Origin: an uncultured Alphaproteobacteria bacterium | GTDB lineage: Bacteria; Pseudomonadota; Alphaproteobacteria; HIMB59; GCA-002718135 | DNA: 58,557 bases | Direction of reading: 5' to 3' | Assembly: GCA_902614395.1 (NCBI GenBank) | Contig: CACMKW010000007.1 | Coordinates: 1-58,557, forward strand | Part shown: positions 25,463 through 33,979 of the stretch, one piece after another | Layout of the letters: each line of letters starts with the position of its first letter | Position numbering within the stretch: position 1 is the stretch's first letter | Translations under genes and position numbers: made by a program | Notes under the pieces: model-generated | What the model was told of the DNA's origin: nothing | The model's input: the letters and a program-made list of their open reading frames with translations, nothing else | The model's database searches: none

Positions 25463-26491
25463 TTATACGTTTGGTATTTTTCTATCAGGAACGTAGTTTG
25501 GATCAAATGCCTGCTTAATAATAACTGGCACAATATCTTTATAGGCGCTAATTAAACCATAGTTTGGTTTTGGTAGTTGATTCTTAATAATTTTATGTAA
25601 TTTTGGTAGATTATACCAAGGTACTTGAGGGTACATGTGATGTTCAATATGATACTCTAATTTAATGTAAAGCCAGCTTAATATTGGATTAAGAATTACT
25701 GTTCTTGTATTTACTCTGTGATCTTTAACATCAAATGCAAGTCCTGCATGTTGAGTTAAACCGCACATAAAAAATAATGTGTTACCATAAAATGTAGGTA
25801 AAAGAAAAAACAATACAGGTAAAATAGTTTGAAAATATATAGAAAATAAAATTATAGATAACCATATTAACATATGAATTCTAGAAGATAAAAAAACTTT
25901 CCATTGATGTTCTTTTGGCACACAATCTCTTATTACCGGGGTCATTATACCTAGGGAATTTTTTAATGTTTCTACTAGATAGGACTGATGTATCCATAGT
26001 AGAGGTCCAAAAGGGATAAAACTGACGAAATATTTAAATAGCTTACTTGGTCTATCTACTTGAATTTCAAAATCATGAGGTTCTTTTGTATGTAATGTGT
26101 AACTATGATGTAATGTGTGAGTCCATCTCCATCTGACTGGTTCAAAATTTGTCATGAAAGAAAAAATATATTGAAATAAATCGTTTAACCATCTTTCTTT
26201 AAAAAGTGTTCTGTGTCGACTTTCGTGGTCATAAGCACCGCTGAAAGTGTAAATAGTTCCATAGACCCAAAACCATAAAATTGTCCAATAAGTACCCCAG
26301 GTGTAATATGCTAGATAACCTGAAATAGCTAAAGCAAAAAAATATAATGAAACATAAATAATTCCTGGTAAGGATCTTTTAACACAGAGTTCTTTTAATA
26401 CTTTTCTGTCAAGATCTGGTTTCCACCAAATATTCTTACCTAGTTTGGCTTCAAGATCCGCAGAAACATTTGTATCTCTAATGACAGTCAT
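25463..26491 (-). CDS. Fatty-acid-desaturase/MocD-family di-iron membrane oxygenase, copy 2
   Basis: Membrane di-iron enzyme of 342 residues with all three histidine boxes: HESRH (89-93), HTLHH (125-129) and HIEHH (281-285), plus LTQH (248) and KDHR. It has a longer N-terminus than its two paralogues (about 18 extra residues). It shares the WRWxHTxHHS and LNPILSWLY framework with them. It is co-directional with the MocA-type gene 61 bases downstream and diverges from the PanB-like gene. The operon context suggests oxygenation of a transported sugar or cyclitol. A lipid substrate is not excluded. Confidence 0.82.
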   Translation of the reverse strand: MTVIRDTNVSADLEAKLGKNIWWKPDLDRKVLKELCVKRSLPGIIYVSLYFFALAISGYLAYYTWGTYWTILWFWVYGTIYTFSGAYDHESRHRTLFKERWLNDLFQYIFSFMTNFEPVRWRWTHTLHHSYTLHTKEPHDFEIQVDRPSKLFKYFVSFIPFGPLLWIHQSYLVETLKNSLGIMTPVIRDCVPKEHQWKVFLSSRIHMLIWLSIILFSIYFQTILPVLFFLLPTFYGNTLFFMCGLTQHAGLAFDVKDHRVNTRTVILNPILSWLYIKLEYHIEHHMYPQVPWYNLPKLHKIIKNQLPKPNYGLISAYKDIVPVIIKQAFDPNYVPDRKIPNV

Positions 26492-26537
26492 ATATTTAAT
26501 ATATATAATTTTTATAAAAAAAAAATAAACAAGATTT

Positions 26538-27362
26538 ATGAAAAAAAAACTAACCGTATATGACCTATTAAAGCTTAAGGGTGTCAGACAAATTCATGAG
26601 GTATATGTAAATAATGTAGAAGAGGCAATAGCAGCAGAAGAGGCTGGTATTGATATGATATGTACAGCGTATGATATGCCGCACCATGGAATTTTTGGAA
26701 AATTAGATGATGTTAAAAGAATAAGAGATGCGGCACCTAACACTCACCTGATGAGTGCTGCACCTGAAAAATCATATGCAACTGCTGATGAAGCAGTGAG
26801 AGCGGCTTACAAATTGTTATCAATTGGTTGTGATTCATTTTATACAAATAATAGTTCAAGTATTATTAGAAGTTTGAGAAAAGAAAAAGTTCCAGTAATT
26901 AGTCATGTTGGCTTGATACCAGGTCATGTAAATTGGATTGGTGGTTTTAGAGCGATTGGTAAAAATGCCAAAGAAGCGATAGAAGTATTAGAGCATGCTT
27001 TAGAACTTGATGATGCAGGAGCAATAGCTCTAGAGGTTGAAGTTGTTCCACCAAAAGTAGCTGAAATAATTACAAAAAAAGTAAAGCTATTAACAATTTC
27101 AATGGGCAGTGGTTCTGGTTGTGATGGACAATATCTATTTTCTCAAGACATTCTTGGATACAACACAGGCCACGTACCAAGACATTCAAGAATCTATAGA
27201 AACTTTAAAAAAGAGTTCGATAAACTTCATGTTGAAAGAGTAAATGCTTATAGGGAATTTATTAAAGACACTGAAGATAAAAAGTTTGATGATCCTAAGA
27301 TCACTGTTGGAATTGAAGATAAAGAATACGAAAGCTTTTTGAAATTATCTGATAAATATTAA
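26538..27362 (+). CDS. PanB-like (ketopantoate hydroxymethyltransferase fold) protein with altered active site
   Basis: A 274-residue TIM-barrel protein resembling PanB: ISHVGLIPGHVNWIGGFRAIGK corresponds to the PanB HxGLTPQ...GGYKVQGR segment, ALELDDAGAIALEVEVVP to the LECVP segment, and SGCDGQYLFSQDILG to the DGQxLVxxDxxG motif. Several PanB active-site positions look replaced by eye. VADMPF (metal Asp) reads MSAAPE, and the VKxEGG segment (Lys/Glu) reads FYTNNS. The Glu of the LECVP segment is kept. It is therefore unlikely to make ketopantoate. It lies between two desaturase-type genes and overlaps the second tail-to-tail by 4 bases. Confidence 0.7.
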   Translation: MKKKLTVYDLLKLKGVRQIHEVYVNNVEEAIAAEEAGIDMICTAYDMPHHGIFGKLDDVKRIRDAAPNTHLMSAAPEKSYATADEAVRAAYKLLSIGCDSFYTNNSSSIIRSLRKEKVPVISHVGLIPGHVNWIGGFRAIGKNAKEAIEVLEHALELDDAGAIALEVEVVPPKVAEIITKKVKLLTISMGSGSGCDGQYLFSQDILGYNTGHVPRHSRIYRNFKKEFDKLHVERVNAYREFIKDTEDKKFDDPKITVGIEDKEYESFLKLSDKY

Positions 27363-28330
27363 TACATTTTGTATGTATGATTTGAATTGTAAGCTTGTTT
27401 AATAACAGACGGAAGAACTGATTTCCAAAATGAAAATAATGAAGGATGCGGTTTAGGTATTTGATCTTTGATGAGGTTATGTAATTTTGGAAGATTATAA
27501 GATGGCACAGTTGGAAATAGATGGTGCTCAAGATGATATTCCATATGATAATATAAAAAACTAAAGATAGGATTTAATTTTATATTATGAGTTGTTAATC
27601 GATGATCTTTAACATCAAATGGCACACCCAAATGTTGTGTTATGTTAACAATTTGGTTTAGAGGTGCTCCTAAATAATTTGGAAGTAGGAATAAAAAAAT
27701 TGGTAACCAAGAATTATAATATATCGATATTGAAATAATTAATAACCACAACAACACAAACAATCTTGAATTTCTAATTATTGTTGATTTTTCTTTTTCT
27801 GGAGCATTCTGTTTTACAACATCTGTTAAGTAACCCATTGAGTGTTTTACTATTTCAAACTGGAGAGTTTTATGTGGATAGATTAGTTGTCCAAATGGAA
27901 TAAATTGACAAAAGAAATGTATTAAATCTGTTGGTCTTGTTAATTGTATCTCGTGATCATAATCACCATGTGTTTGAAGAGTATGACTATGATGAAAAGT
28001 ATGACTCCATCTCCATCTTACTGGCTCCATGTTAGCCATAAAAGAACTAACATAATAAAAAATATCATTTAATATTTTGTTTTTAAATGCTGTCCGATGT
28101 AGTGTTTCATGCCAATTAGAAGGGCTATAAGCCCATATCGTACTGTAGCAGATGAGAAGGGGTATGGCTAGTAAGCTTCCCCAGGTTAGGTAGGTAAGAA
28201 AACCAAATAAGAATAAAAAAAAGAAGTAAATTCCGAAATGTTTGAAACCTTCCCAATCACTTCTTTTTGATAATTCTTTTAATAATTTTTTGTTTAATTC
28301 AGGCTTAAACCAAGTATCATCAACGTGCAT
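27359..28330 (-). CDS. Fatty-acid-desaturase/MocD-family di-iron membrane oxygenase, copy 3
   Basis: Membrane di-iron enzyme of 323 residues with HETLH (74-78), HTFHH (110-114) and HLEHH (266-270), plus ITQHLG (233) and KDHRLTTH. It is closest in look to copy 1 at 19452: both share the WHET(V/L)HRTAFK and TLQTxxDYDHEIQ segments. It is the last gene of the system B import operon, 22 bases after the ATPase gene. Its stop codon overlaps the PanB-like stop through the palindrome TTAA. Role inferred as oxygenase for the system B substrate. Confidence 0.82.
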   Translation of the reverse strand: MHVDDTWFKPELNKKLLKELSKRSDWEGFKHFGIYFFFLFLFGFLTYLTWGSLLAIPLLICYSTIWAYSPSNWHETLHRTAFKNKILNDIFYYVSSFMANMEPVRWRWSHTFHHSHTLQTHGDYDHEIQLTRPTDLIHFFCQFIPFGQLIYPHKTLQFEIVKHSMGYLTDVVKQNAPEKEKSTIIRNSRLFVLLWLLIISISIYYNSWLPIFLFLLPNYLGAPLNQIVNITQHLGVPFDVKDHRLTTHNIKLNPIFSFLYYHMEYHLEHHLFPTVPSYNLPKLHNLIKDQIPKPHPSLFSFWKSVLPSVIKQAYNSNHTYKMY

Positions 28331-28352
28331 AAATATTTAAATAAATCAACAA

Positions 28353-29093
28353 TTAGGCTTTTTCAATAGCGCCTGTGATTAAAGCTGTAACTTCTTCAGG
28401 TGAACTTTCTTTTGCAAGTTTGTTAGCCACTAATTGACCTCTTCTTAGAACTGCAATTCTATCGCTGACTGCAAAAACATCGGGCATTCTATGACTAATT
28501 ATAACAACTGCTATACCCTGATTTTTAAGTTGCTTAATTAACTCTAATACTTCCGCCACTTGTCTTACACTAATTGCTGCAGTGGGCTCATCTAACAATA
28601 CAACTTTAGCTTTCGATAATTTTGTTCTACCAATAGCCACTGCCTGTCTTTGACCTCCAGACATCATTTTCACTTCTTCATCTGGTAATGTTTCTGACTT
28701 AAGATCTTTGAAAATATCTTTAGCTCTTTTAAACATCTCTGAAAAATTAATGATTTTAATTAATCCAAAATTTCTTTTAATCTCTCTAGTAAGAAAAATA
28801 TTAGAAGCTGCTGTTAAATTATCACATAATGCTAAATCTTGGTAAACAACTTCTATACCTTTATCTCTAGCTTCCATTGGTTTTGAAAATTCAACCTTTT
28901 GGTTTTCAAAATTTATTGTTCCAGATGATTGTTTAAAGTTCCCAGCTATGATTTTTATTAAGGTAGATTTCCCAGCACCATTATCGCCCATTAGTCCTAG
29001 AACTTCTCCTGATCGTAAAGATAATGATACATTATCTAGTGCTTTGATAGCTCCAAAACTTTTAGAAATATTATTTAATTCAAGAATCTCCAT
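28353..29093 (-). CDS. Sugar ABC transporter ATP-binding protein (CUT2, FrcA-like single domain), system B
   Basis: Single-domain ATPase of 246 residues: Walker A GDNGAGKST, signature MSGGQRQAVAIGRT, Walker B VVLLDEPTAAI and switch His in VVIISHRMPDV. The signature starts MSGGQ instead of the usual LSGGQ, a mild change. The start codon shares a base with the permease stop at 29093. Works as a homodimer with the permease at 29093-30085. Confidence 0.92.
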   Translation of the reverse strand: MEILELNNISKSFGAIKALDNVSLSLRSGEVLGLMGDNGAGKSTLIKIIAGNFKQSSGTINFENQKVEFSKPMEARDKGIEVVYQDLALCDNLTAASNIFLTREIKRNFGLIKIINFSEMFKRAKDIFKDLKSETLPDEEVKMMSGGQRQAVAIGRTKLSKAKVVLLDEPTAAISVRQVAEVLELIKQLKNQGIAVVIISHRMPDVFAVSDRIAVLRRGQLVANKLAKESSPEEVTALITGAIEKA

Positions 29094-30085
29094 TAATCCT
29101 CTTTTGGTCCACCTGAATTCGATTTAAAAGTAACATTAGAATTAATTACTACTGCTAAAAAAATTATAATACCTTTAACAACTTTGTTTAAATCTGGATC
29201 TATTCCCCAATGTATTAAACCATTACTGATCATAGCTATAAATACACATCCAAGTAAAGTGCCAGTCATAGTTCCTACTGCACCTCCGAGTGCTGTTCCG
29301 CCAACTACAACTGCAGCAATAACATCGAACTCCATACCATCTGCAAGGTTTGCATTACCTGAAGATACTCTTGCGACAAATAATATTCCTACAATAGCAG
29401 CAAAAAGACTAGTTCCTATCAATGCTAGAATCTTCACTCTATCAACATTAATACCAATATTTCTTGCGGCTTTAGGATTGCCACCAACAGCATAAAAATT
29501 TGTTCCAGTGACTGTATACTTACTAGCAAACCAAAAAACTAGAAAGGCTCCAAGCATTATCCATGTAACAGTTGGTAAACCTAAAATGTCACCACCAAAA
29601 AGATATCGAAACTCCTTATTACTTATTGCGATAGGTCTGCCTTCTGTAACAAATAGAGAGTAACCTCTTAAAGCGCTCCACAATGCCAAAGTTGTAATAA
29701 ACGTTGGAATAAATAATTTTGTTCGAGCAATACCTATAAAATAACCTAAAAGTATTCCCCATAAAATTACAATAGCAGCTGATGAAAAATAACTGAAATC
29801 ATACCACTTAATTAAAATAACAAAAAATAAACCAGACCATGCAACAGAAGGGCCAACACTAATATCAATTTCCCTTGTAATTAAAACAAAGGTCATTGGG
29901 AATGCAATTAATCCAACGTAGGAAGCACTTCTTAAAATACTAGTGAAATTTCTTTGAGTAAAAAAATTTTCAGTAGTAAAAGAAAATAAAAGAAGAACTA
30001 AAATCAAAGCAATTAACAATCCTATCTCGTGAAGATTACTAATTTTTATTTTCTTTTTATTTTTCTCTAAAGTTTGTTCTGTCAT
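29093..30085 (-). CDS. Sugar ABC transporter permease (CUT2, RbsC/FrcC-like), system B
   Basis: Multi-span permease of 330 residues with TREIDISVGPSVAWSGLFF, FYAVGGNPKAARNIGINVDRVK and AAVVVGGTALGGAVGTMTGTLLG, typical of RbsC/FrcC proteins. A charged N-terminus (EKNKKKIK) precedes the first span. The ATG at 30085 has no Shine-Dalgarno. The upstream space is filled by the T-tract and stem of a terminator-like hairpin (30086-30114). This should make translation or transcription of the permease weak compared with the receptor. Confidence 0.92.
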   Translation of the reverse strand: MTEQTLEKNKKKIKISNLHEIGLLIALILVLLLFSFTTENFFTQRNFTSILRSASYVGLIAFPMTFVLITREIDISVGPSVAWSGLFFVILIKWYDFSYFSSAAIVILWGILLGYFIGIARTKLFIPTFITTLALWSALRGYSLFVTEGRPIAISNKEFRYLFGGDILGLPTVTWIMLGAFLVFWFASKYTVTGTNFYAVGGNPKAARNIGINVDRVKILALIGTSLFAAIVGILFVARVSSGNANLADGMEFDVIAAVVVGGTALGGAVGTMTGTLLGCVFIAMISNGLIHWGIDPDLNKVVKGIIIFLAVVINSNVTFKSNSGGPKED

Positions 30086-30114
30086 AAAAAAAGGGGTATC
30101 TTTAGATACCCCTT
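30086..30114 (-). terminator. Terminator-like hairpin abutting the system B permease start codon
   Basis: Stem AAGGGGTATC / GATACCCCTT with loop TTTA. On the reverse strand it is followed by seven T residues that end exactly at the permease ATG (30085). It starts about 10 bases after the SBP stop. It is a good intrinsic-terminator signature and also occupies the position where a ribosome-binding site would be expected. Confidence 0.85.
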
Positions 30115-30124
30115 AAATGATTGA

Positions 30125-31078
30125 TTAATCGTATCCTCTTTCAGATAACCAAGTATCAATTGCTATCTTATCTATTGAAGTGAATACTTTAGTAGGTGTT
30201 AACTGAACATACTCATCAATTGCTTCACCTTTAACAGCTTTTAATGCAGCTCTCATTGCACCTGCTCCCATGTCTCTTGGGAATTGTGAATTAACTGCTA
30301 ACAAAATTTCACCATCACTGACAAAATTCATTAACTCTGCTGTTGCATCAGTACCCATAACATATGTTTTACCAATTTGACCAGCTGCTAGAACAGCATT
30401 AACGGCACCAATTGTTCCGCCCTCGTTAGCTGCGTACATTAAATTGATTTCAGGATTTGCAATTAGCATATCTGTTCCAACTTGTGTTGCAACATCATTT
30501 GAAAAAGCTTCTTGATTGTTAACTACTTCAAAATTCACACCTGTTGATTTTAATCCATCAATAAAGCCATCTTCTCTTTCTTGACAAGCTTCATATCTAT
30601 TACAATTGTGAATTCCAATTTTTAGATCTATTCCTGCTTTAATTGCCCAGTTACCAGCAATAATACCAACAGGATATCCTAGCTCTCTTTGACTTGTAGT
30701 TACCAAAGCATATGCAAGTCTTTTTGCATCTTCATCATTTAAGCAAGTGTTGTAACAAACTACTGGTACTCCTGCTTCTGCAAGTCTTTCAACAGCCGCA
30801 ACAGATGATTCTGTTGACACTGGTGACATAATTACTACGTCAACACCAGTTGCAAGAAGTGTATCTATAAATTCAGCCTCTCTAGCAACATCACTTTGAG
30901 AATTAGCACCTGTAAGTTCGATACCCTCTTCTTCTCCAGCTTTTTCTATACCGTATTTGATTTCACCAAAAAAACCAGCAGTATCAAGATATAGTGCACC
31001 TACTTTAAGTGCATTTGCTGAGAAAGAAATAGTTAAAAAAGTGATAGCCGAAGCTATAATAAAAATAAATTTTTTCAT
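30125..31078 (-). CDS. Sugar-binding protein, periplasmic type 1 (RbsB-like), system B
   Basis: Periplasmic receptor of 317 residues with a signal peptide (MKKFIFIIASAITFLTISFS, cleavage likely after ANA). PBP1 features are GVDVVIMSPVSTESSVAAVERLAEAGVPVVC, IGIHNCN, and YVMGTDATAELMNFVSDGEI. Unusually for a sugar receptor it has four cysteines in two close pairs (C108/C112 and C159/C165), which could form disulfides in the periplasm. A strong SD (AGGAGG, 4-base spacing) precedes the ATG. It is the first gene of the operon SBP-permease-ATPase-desaturase. Ligand unknown. Confidence 0.9.
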   Translation of the reverse strand: MKKFIFIIASAITFLTISFSANALKVGALYLDTAGFFGEIKYGIEKAGEEEGIELTGANSQSDVAREAEFIDTLLATGVDVVIMSPVSTESSVAAVERLAEAGVPVVCYNTCLNDEDAKRLAYALVTTSQRELGYPVGIIAGNWAIKAGIDLKIGIHNCNRYEACQEREDGFIDGLKSTGVNFEVVNNQEAFSNDVATQVGTDMLIANPEINLMYAANEGGTIGAVNAVLAAGQIGKTYVMGTDATAELMNFVSDGEILLAVNSQFPRDMGAGAMRAALKAVKGEAIDEYVQLTPTKVFTSIDKIAIDTWLSERGYD

Positions 31079-31150
31079 TATTCCTCCTATTATATGAGAT
31101 TTAATTTAAGGAAAAAAAAAGATAAGTATATAAAAATTATAAATATTGAT
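31079..31150 (-). promoter_or_regulatory. Leader of the system B operon
   Basis: AT-rich spacer between the terminator of system C (31151-31178) and the system B receptor. It must hold the promoter of the system B operon if that terminator is efficient. Only the SD (AGGAGG) next to the start can be named. A TATAAAAATTATAAATATT-like stretch upstream could serve as a -10 region but is not distinctive in this composition. Confidence 0.3.
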
Positions 31151-31178
31151 AAAAAAAAGGCCGCAAAGCGGCCCTTTT
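31151..31178 (-). terminator. Intrinsic terminator of the iolD/system C operon
   Basis: GC-rich stem GGCCGC / GCGGCC with a 3-base loop, extended by a bulged A/T base-paired lower part, and followed on the reverse strand by eight T residues. It lies about 20 bases after the system C receptor stop. This is the clearest Rho-independent terminator in the window and separates systems C and B. Confidence 0.9.
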
Positions 31179-31198
31179 AAAATTCAATCTTCAACAGC

Positions 31199-32116
31199 TT
31201 ACATAAAGTCTGCAGCGTTTTCTTTAGTAACTAACACAGTTCCAGTATCAATGTTATCTGGAATACTCTCACCATTAGCTAATTTAAGTGCATTTTCTAC
31301 ACCCATGTATCCCATATTGTATGAGAATTGAGCAATAGTTGCTGACATTTCACCAGCCATTACACTTGCAGCAGCATCAGGGTTAGCATCAAATCCAACA
31401 ACGACAACATCATCTAGCATATCAGCATTTTTTAATGCTTGGATAGCTCCTAGACCCATATTATCATTAGAAGCAAAGATTGCTTTTAGATTTGGGTTAC
31501 CAGTGATGATATCTTCAGTTACTGACATACCTTGTGCAGTATCCCAGTTAGCTGGAAGTTCAGCAACAACGTTCATACCACATGCTTTAAGACCCTTGCT
31601 AGATCCTTCAGCTCTGTGCTGACCAGTAGTTTGAGTGATCATACCTTGAAGGATTGCAACATCAGAACCACTTGGAACATTATCACAAATGTATTGAGCA
31701 GCTAAAGCAGCACCATTAATATTGTTTGTACCAATGAAAGTTACACCTTCATTAATTCCATTAGTATCAATGTATACAACTGGAACACCTGAAGCCATTG
31801 CATCATCAAGAATTGGTGCAACTGCGTTAGGGTCAGTTGGTGCAATCGCAATACCGTCTACACCTTTTGCAATTTGGTCTTCAATTTGCGCTACTTGAGC
31901 CATAACATCACTTTCCTGTGGTGGTGAAAGAATGATTAGGTTTACACCAAACTCTTCAGCAGCATCTTTAGCACCAGCTTCAACTGAAGCCCAAAAAGGG
32001 TTTCCAGCACCTGGTCCTTTAGTACTTAGCATTATTGTTTTTGCGTGTGAGCCTGCAAGAAGACTACCTGAAAAAAATAATACAGAAGTAGTAATTAAAG
32101 AAATAAAAAATTTCAT
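31199..32116 (-). CDS. Sugar-binding protein, periplasmic type 1 (RbsB/IbpA-like), system C
   Basis: Periplasmic receptor of 305 residues with a signal peptide (MKFFISLITTSVLFFSGSLL, cleavage after AGSHA likely). It shows the classic RbsB pattern: GNPFWASVEAGAKDAAEEFGV, QVAQIEDQIAKGVDGIAIAPTDPNAV, ASGVPVVYIDTNG, FASNDNMGLGAIQAL and VVVGFDANPDA. A strong SD (AGGAGG, 5-base spacing) precedes the ATG. Unlike in systems A and B it is the last gene of its operon (after ATPase and permease). Linkage to iolD suggests inositol or a related cyclitol as ligand; ribose-like sugars remain possible. Confidence 0.92.
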   Translation of the reverse strand: MKFFISLITTSVLFFSGSLLAGSHAKTIMLSTKGPGAGNPFWASVEAGAKDAAEEFGVNLIILSPPQESDVMAQVAQIEDQIAKGVDGIAIAPTDPNAVAPILDDAMASGVPVVYIDTNGINEGVTFIGTNNINGAALAAQYICDNVPSGSDVAILQGMITQTTGQHRAEGSSKGLKACGMNVVAELPANWDTAQGMSVTEDIITGNPNLKAIFASNDNMGLGAIQALKNADMLDDVVVVGFDANPDAAASVMAGEMSATIAQFSYNMGYMGVENALKLANGESIPDNIDTGTVLVTKENAADFM

Positions 32117-32205
32117 TTTTTCCTCCTAAAATTTTTTTTTAACCATTAATCAAAAATGAAATCTAATCAAGTGACTGTTTGTCAGAAAGTGATTATTTTT
32201 TAATA

Positions 32206-33213
32206 TTATGTTCTGGTCGCAAGTTGTCTTCTAAGAACATCAATATAAACGGCCAAAATAATAATGGAACCAATCAAAACTTGTTGCCAGAAAACACTAA
32301 CATTCATTAAATTTAGACCATTTCGGAGTATACCCATAATCATGACTCCGGCAAACACACCTAAAACCGTTCCTCTACCCCCAAAAAAGCTGGCTCCACC
32401 AATAATGACGGCCGCAATAGCATCTAACTCAGATTGTAAACCAGCATTTGGATAAGCAGAATTCGTTCTTCCAGCTAAAATTAAACCTCCAATACCAGCT
32501 AAGAAACCACACAGTGTGTAAACTACGATTAAAATTCGGTCTACATTAATACCTGCTGCTCTTGCTGCTCCTGGATTACCTCCAATTGCGTAGATCCATT
32601 TACCAATTCTTGTATGATTTAAAAATATCCAAAAAATAAAAAATATTACAATCATTAAAATTAAACTTGTGGGTATATATTCTCTTGCCCCTTCTCCAAA
32701 AAATGCATCTAGCTTGATTTTACCATTTCCAATAACTCTTATCTGTTCAGCAAAGCCTGTTATTGGTACACCTCCAGAAATAAGGTTTCCAATTCCTCTA
32801 AATATGTATAGCGTTCCCAACGTCATAATGAATGGATGAGGCATTCGAAGTAACGTAATGCCAATACCATTAAACATACCACACAAAAATCCAATTGCTG
32901 GTGCAACTAACATGACGACATACCAAGGCATTCCTGCTTTAGAAGCAATAGCTAGTCCCATTAATGATAACATAATAATTGAGCCAACTGATAAATCTAT
33001 ACCTGCAGTTACAATGACCATAAAGACACCAAGTGCTAACATAGACTGCCAAGAAACTTGTTTAAAAATATTTGTTACATTTCTCCATGATAAAAAAACA
33101 TCAGGTTGCAACAAATGCAAAACAGCAATCATTATTAGGATAAGTAATAAGATTCCATATCTCTCAAAAAAAGGAATAAGTCTTACAAATAAAGTTTCTT
33201 GATTCTTATCCAT
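32206..33213 (-). CDS. Sugar ABC transporter permease (CUT2, RbsC-like), system C
   Basis: Multi-span permease, 335 residues from the ATG at 33213, which shares its A with the ATPase stop (TAATG). A start eight codons further upstream would overlap the ATPase gene and is less likely. Motifs: VTAGIDLSVGSIIMLSLMG, GMFNGIGITLLRMPHPFIMTLGTLY (in part), IYAIGGNPGAARAAGINVDRIL and AAVIIGGASFFGGRGTVLGVFAG. About 89 bases separate it from the receptor gene, with only a weak possible hairpin. Confidence 0.93.
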   Translation of the reverse strand: MDKNQETLFVRLIPFFERYGILLLILIMIAVLHLLQPDVFLSWRNVTNIFKQVSWQSMLALGVFMVIVTAGIDLSVGSIIMLSLMGLAIASKAGMPWYVVMLVAPAIGFLCGMFNGIGITLLRMPHPFIMTLGTLYIFRGIGNLISGGVPITGFAEQIRVIGNGKIKLDAFFGEGAREYIPTSLILMIVIFFIFWIFLNHTRIGKWIYAIGGNPGAARAAGINVDRILIVVYTLCGFLAGIGGLILAGRTNSAYPNAGLQSELDAIAAVIIGGASFFGGRGTVLGVFAGVMIMGILRNGLNLMNVSVFWQQVLIGSIIILAVYIDVLRRQLATRT

Positions 33214-33959
33214 TAATCTTTTTTCCCCATGATCCATCCAATCACTTCGTCTCTTGAAGTGTTTTTTAATTCTGATTCAGCAAAATTTGTTCCTTGAAAA
33301 AGTGCCATTACGCGATCACAAACAGTAAAAATATCATCCATACGATGGCTAATTACTATTACACTAACGCCTAACTTTTTAAGATTTAAAATTAAATCTA
33401 GAACCTTTCCAACTTCCTTAACAGCAAGTGCAGCTGTTGGTTCATCCATCAATACAATTTTTGCATTAAAAGCTGTAGCTCTAGCAATTGCAACTGCTTG
33501 TCTTTGTCCACCTGATAGTTCTTCAACCTTTTGATCAGCACTCTTTACGTTTATTTTTAGTTTTGCAAGATGCTCTTCGGTTAACTGTTTTCTTTTTTTA
33601 TGATCCAAAAAATTGAAAGGGCCAACTTTTCTTGTTGGCTCTCTTCCTAAAAAAATATTATCACCAATAGGAAGATTCCCAGCTAGTGCTAAATCTTGAT
33701 AAACCATTTCTAAGCCCAAATTTTGAGAGTCTCTGGGACTATTTAAAGTTACTTTTTCTTTATCAAAAAAAAGTGATCCTTCGCTTGGTTTGTATAATCC
33801 TGATAAAACTTTCATTAATGTAGATTTTCCAGCACCATTATCACCGACGACACCTAGTACCTCACCTTTATTTAAATGAAGATCTACATTTTGAAGAGCT
33901 GTAATAGTACCAAAAAATTTTGAAACTGATTTGGCTTCCAGTACTAAGTTATCTGACAT
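33213..33959 (-). CDS. Sugar ABC transporter ATP-binding protein (CUT2, FrcA-like single domain), system C
   Basis: Single-domain ATPase of 248 residues: Walker A GDNGAGKST, signature LSGGQRQAVAIARA, Walker B IVLMDEPTAAL, switch His in VIVISHRMDDI. It follows the hydroxyacid dehydrogenase gene by 20 bases and is translationally linked to the permease through a TAATG junction. Confidence 0.93.
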   Translation of the reverse strand: MSDNLVLEAKSVSKFFGTITALQNVDLHLNKGEVLGVVGDNGAGKSTLMKVLSGLYKPSEGSLFFDKEKVTLNSPRDSQNLGLEMVYQDLALAGNLPIGDNIFLGREPTRKVGPFNFLDHKKRKQLTEEHLAKLKINVKSADQKVEELSGGQRQAVAIARATAFNAKIVLMDEPTAALAVKEVGKVLDLILNLKKLGVSVIVISHRMDDIFTVCDRVMALFQGTNFAESELKNTSRDEVIGWIMGKKD

Positions 33960-33979
33960 AATATGTTTTTAAATAAATT

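Noticed and set aside
32165-32195. Possible hairpin before the system C receptor (TGAC/GTCA)
   Set aside because: The stem is only 4 bases with imperfect flanks, too weak to support in AT-rich DNA.
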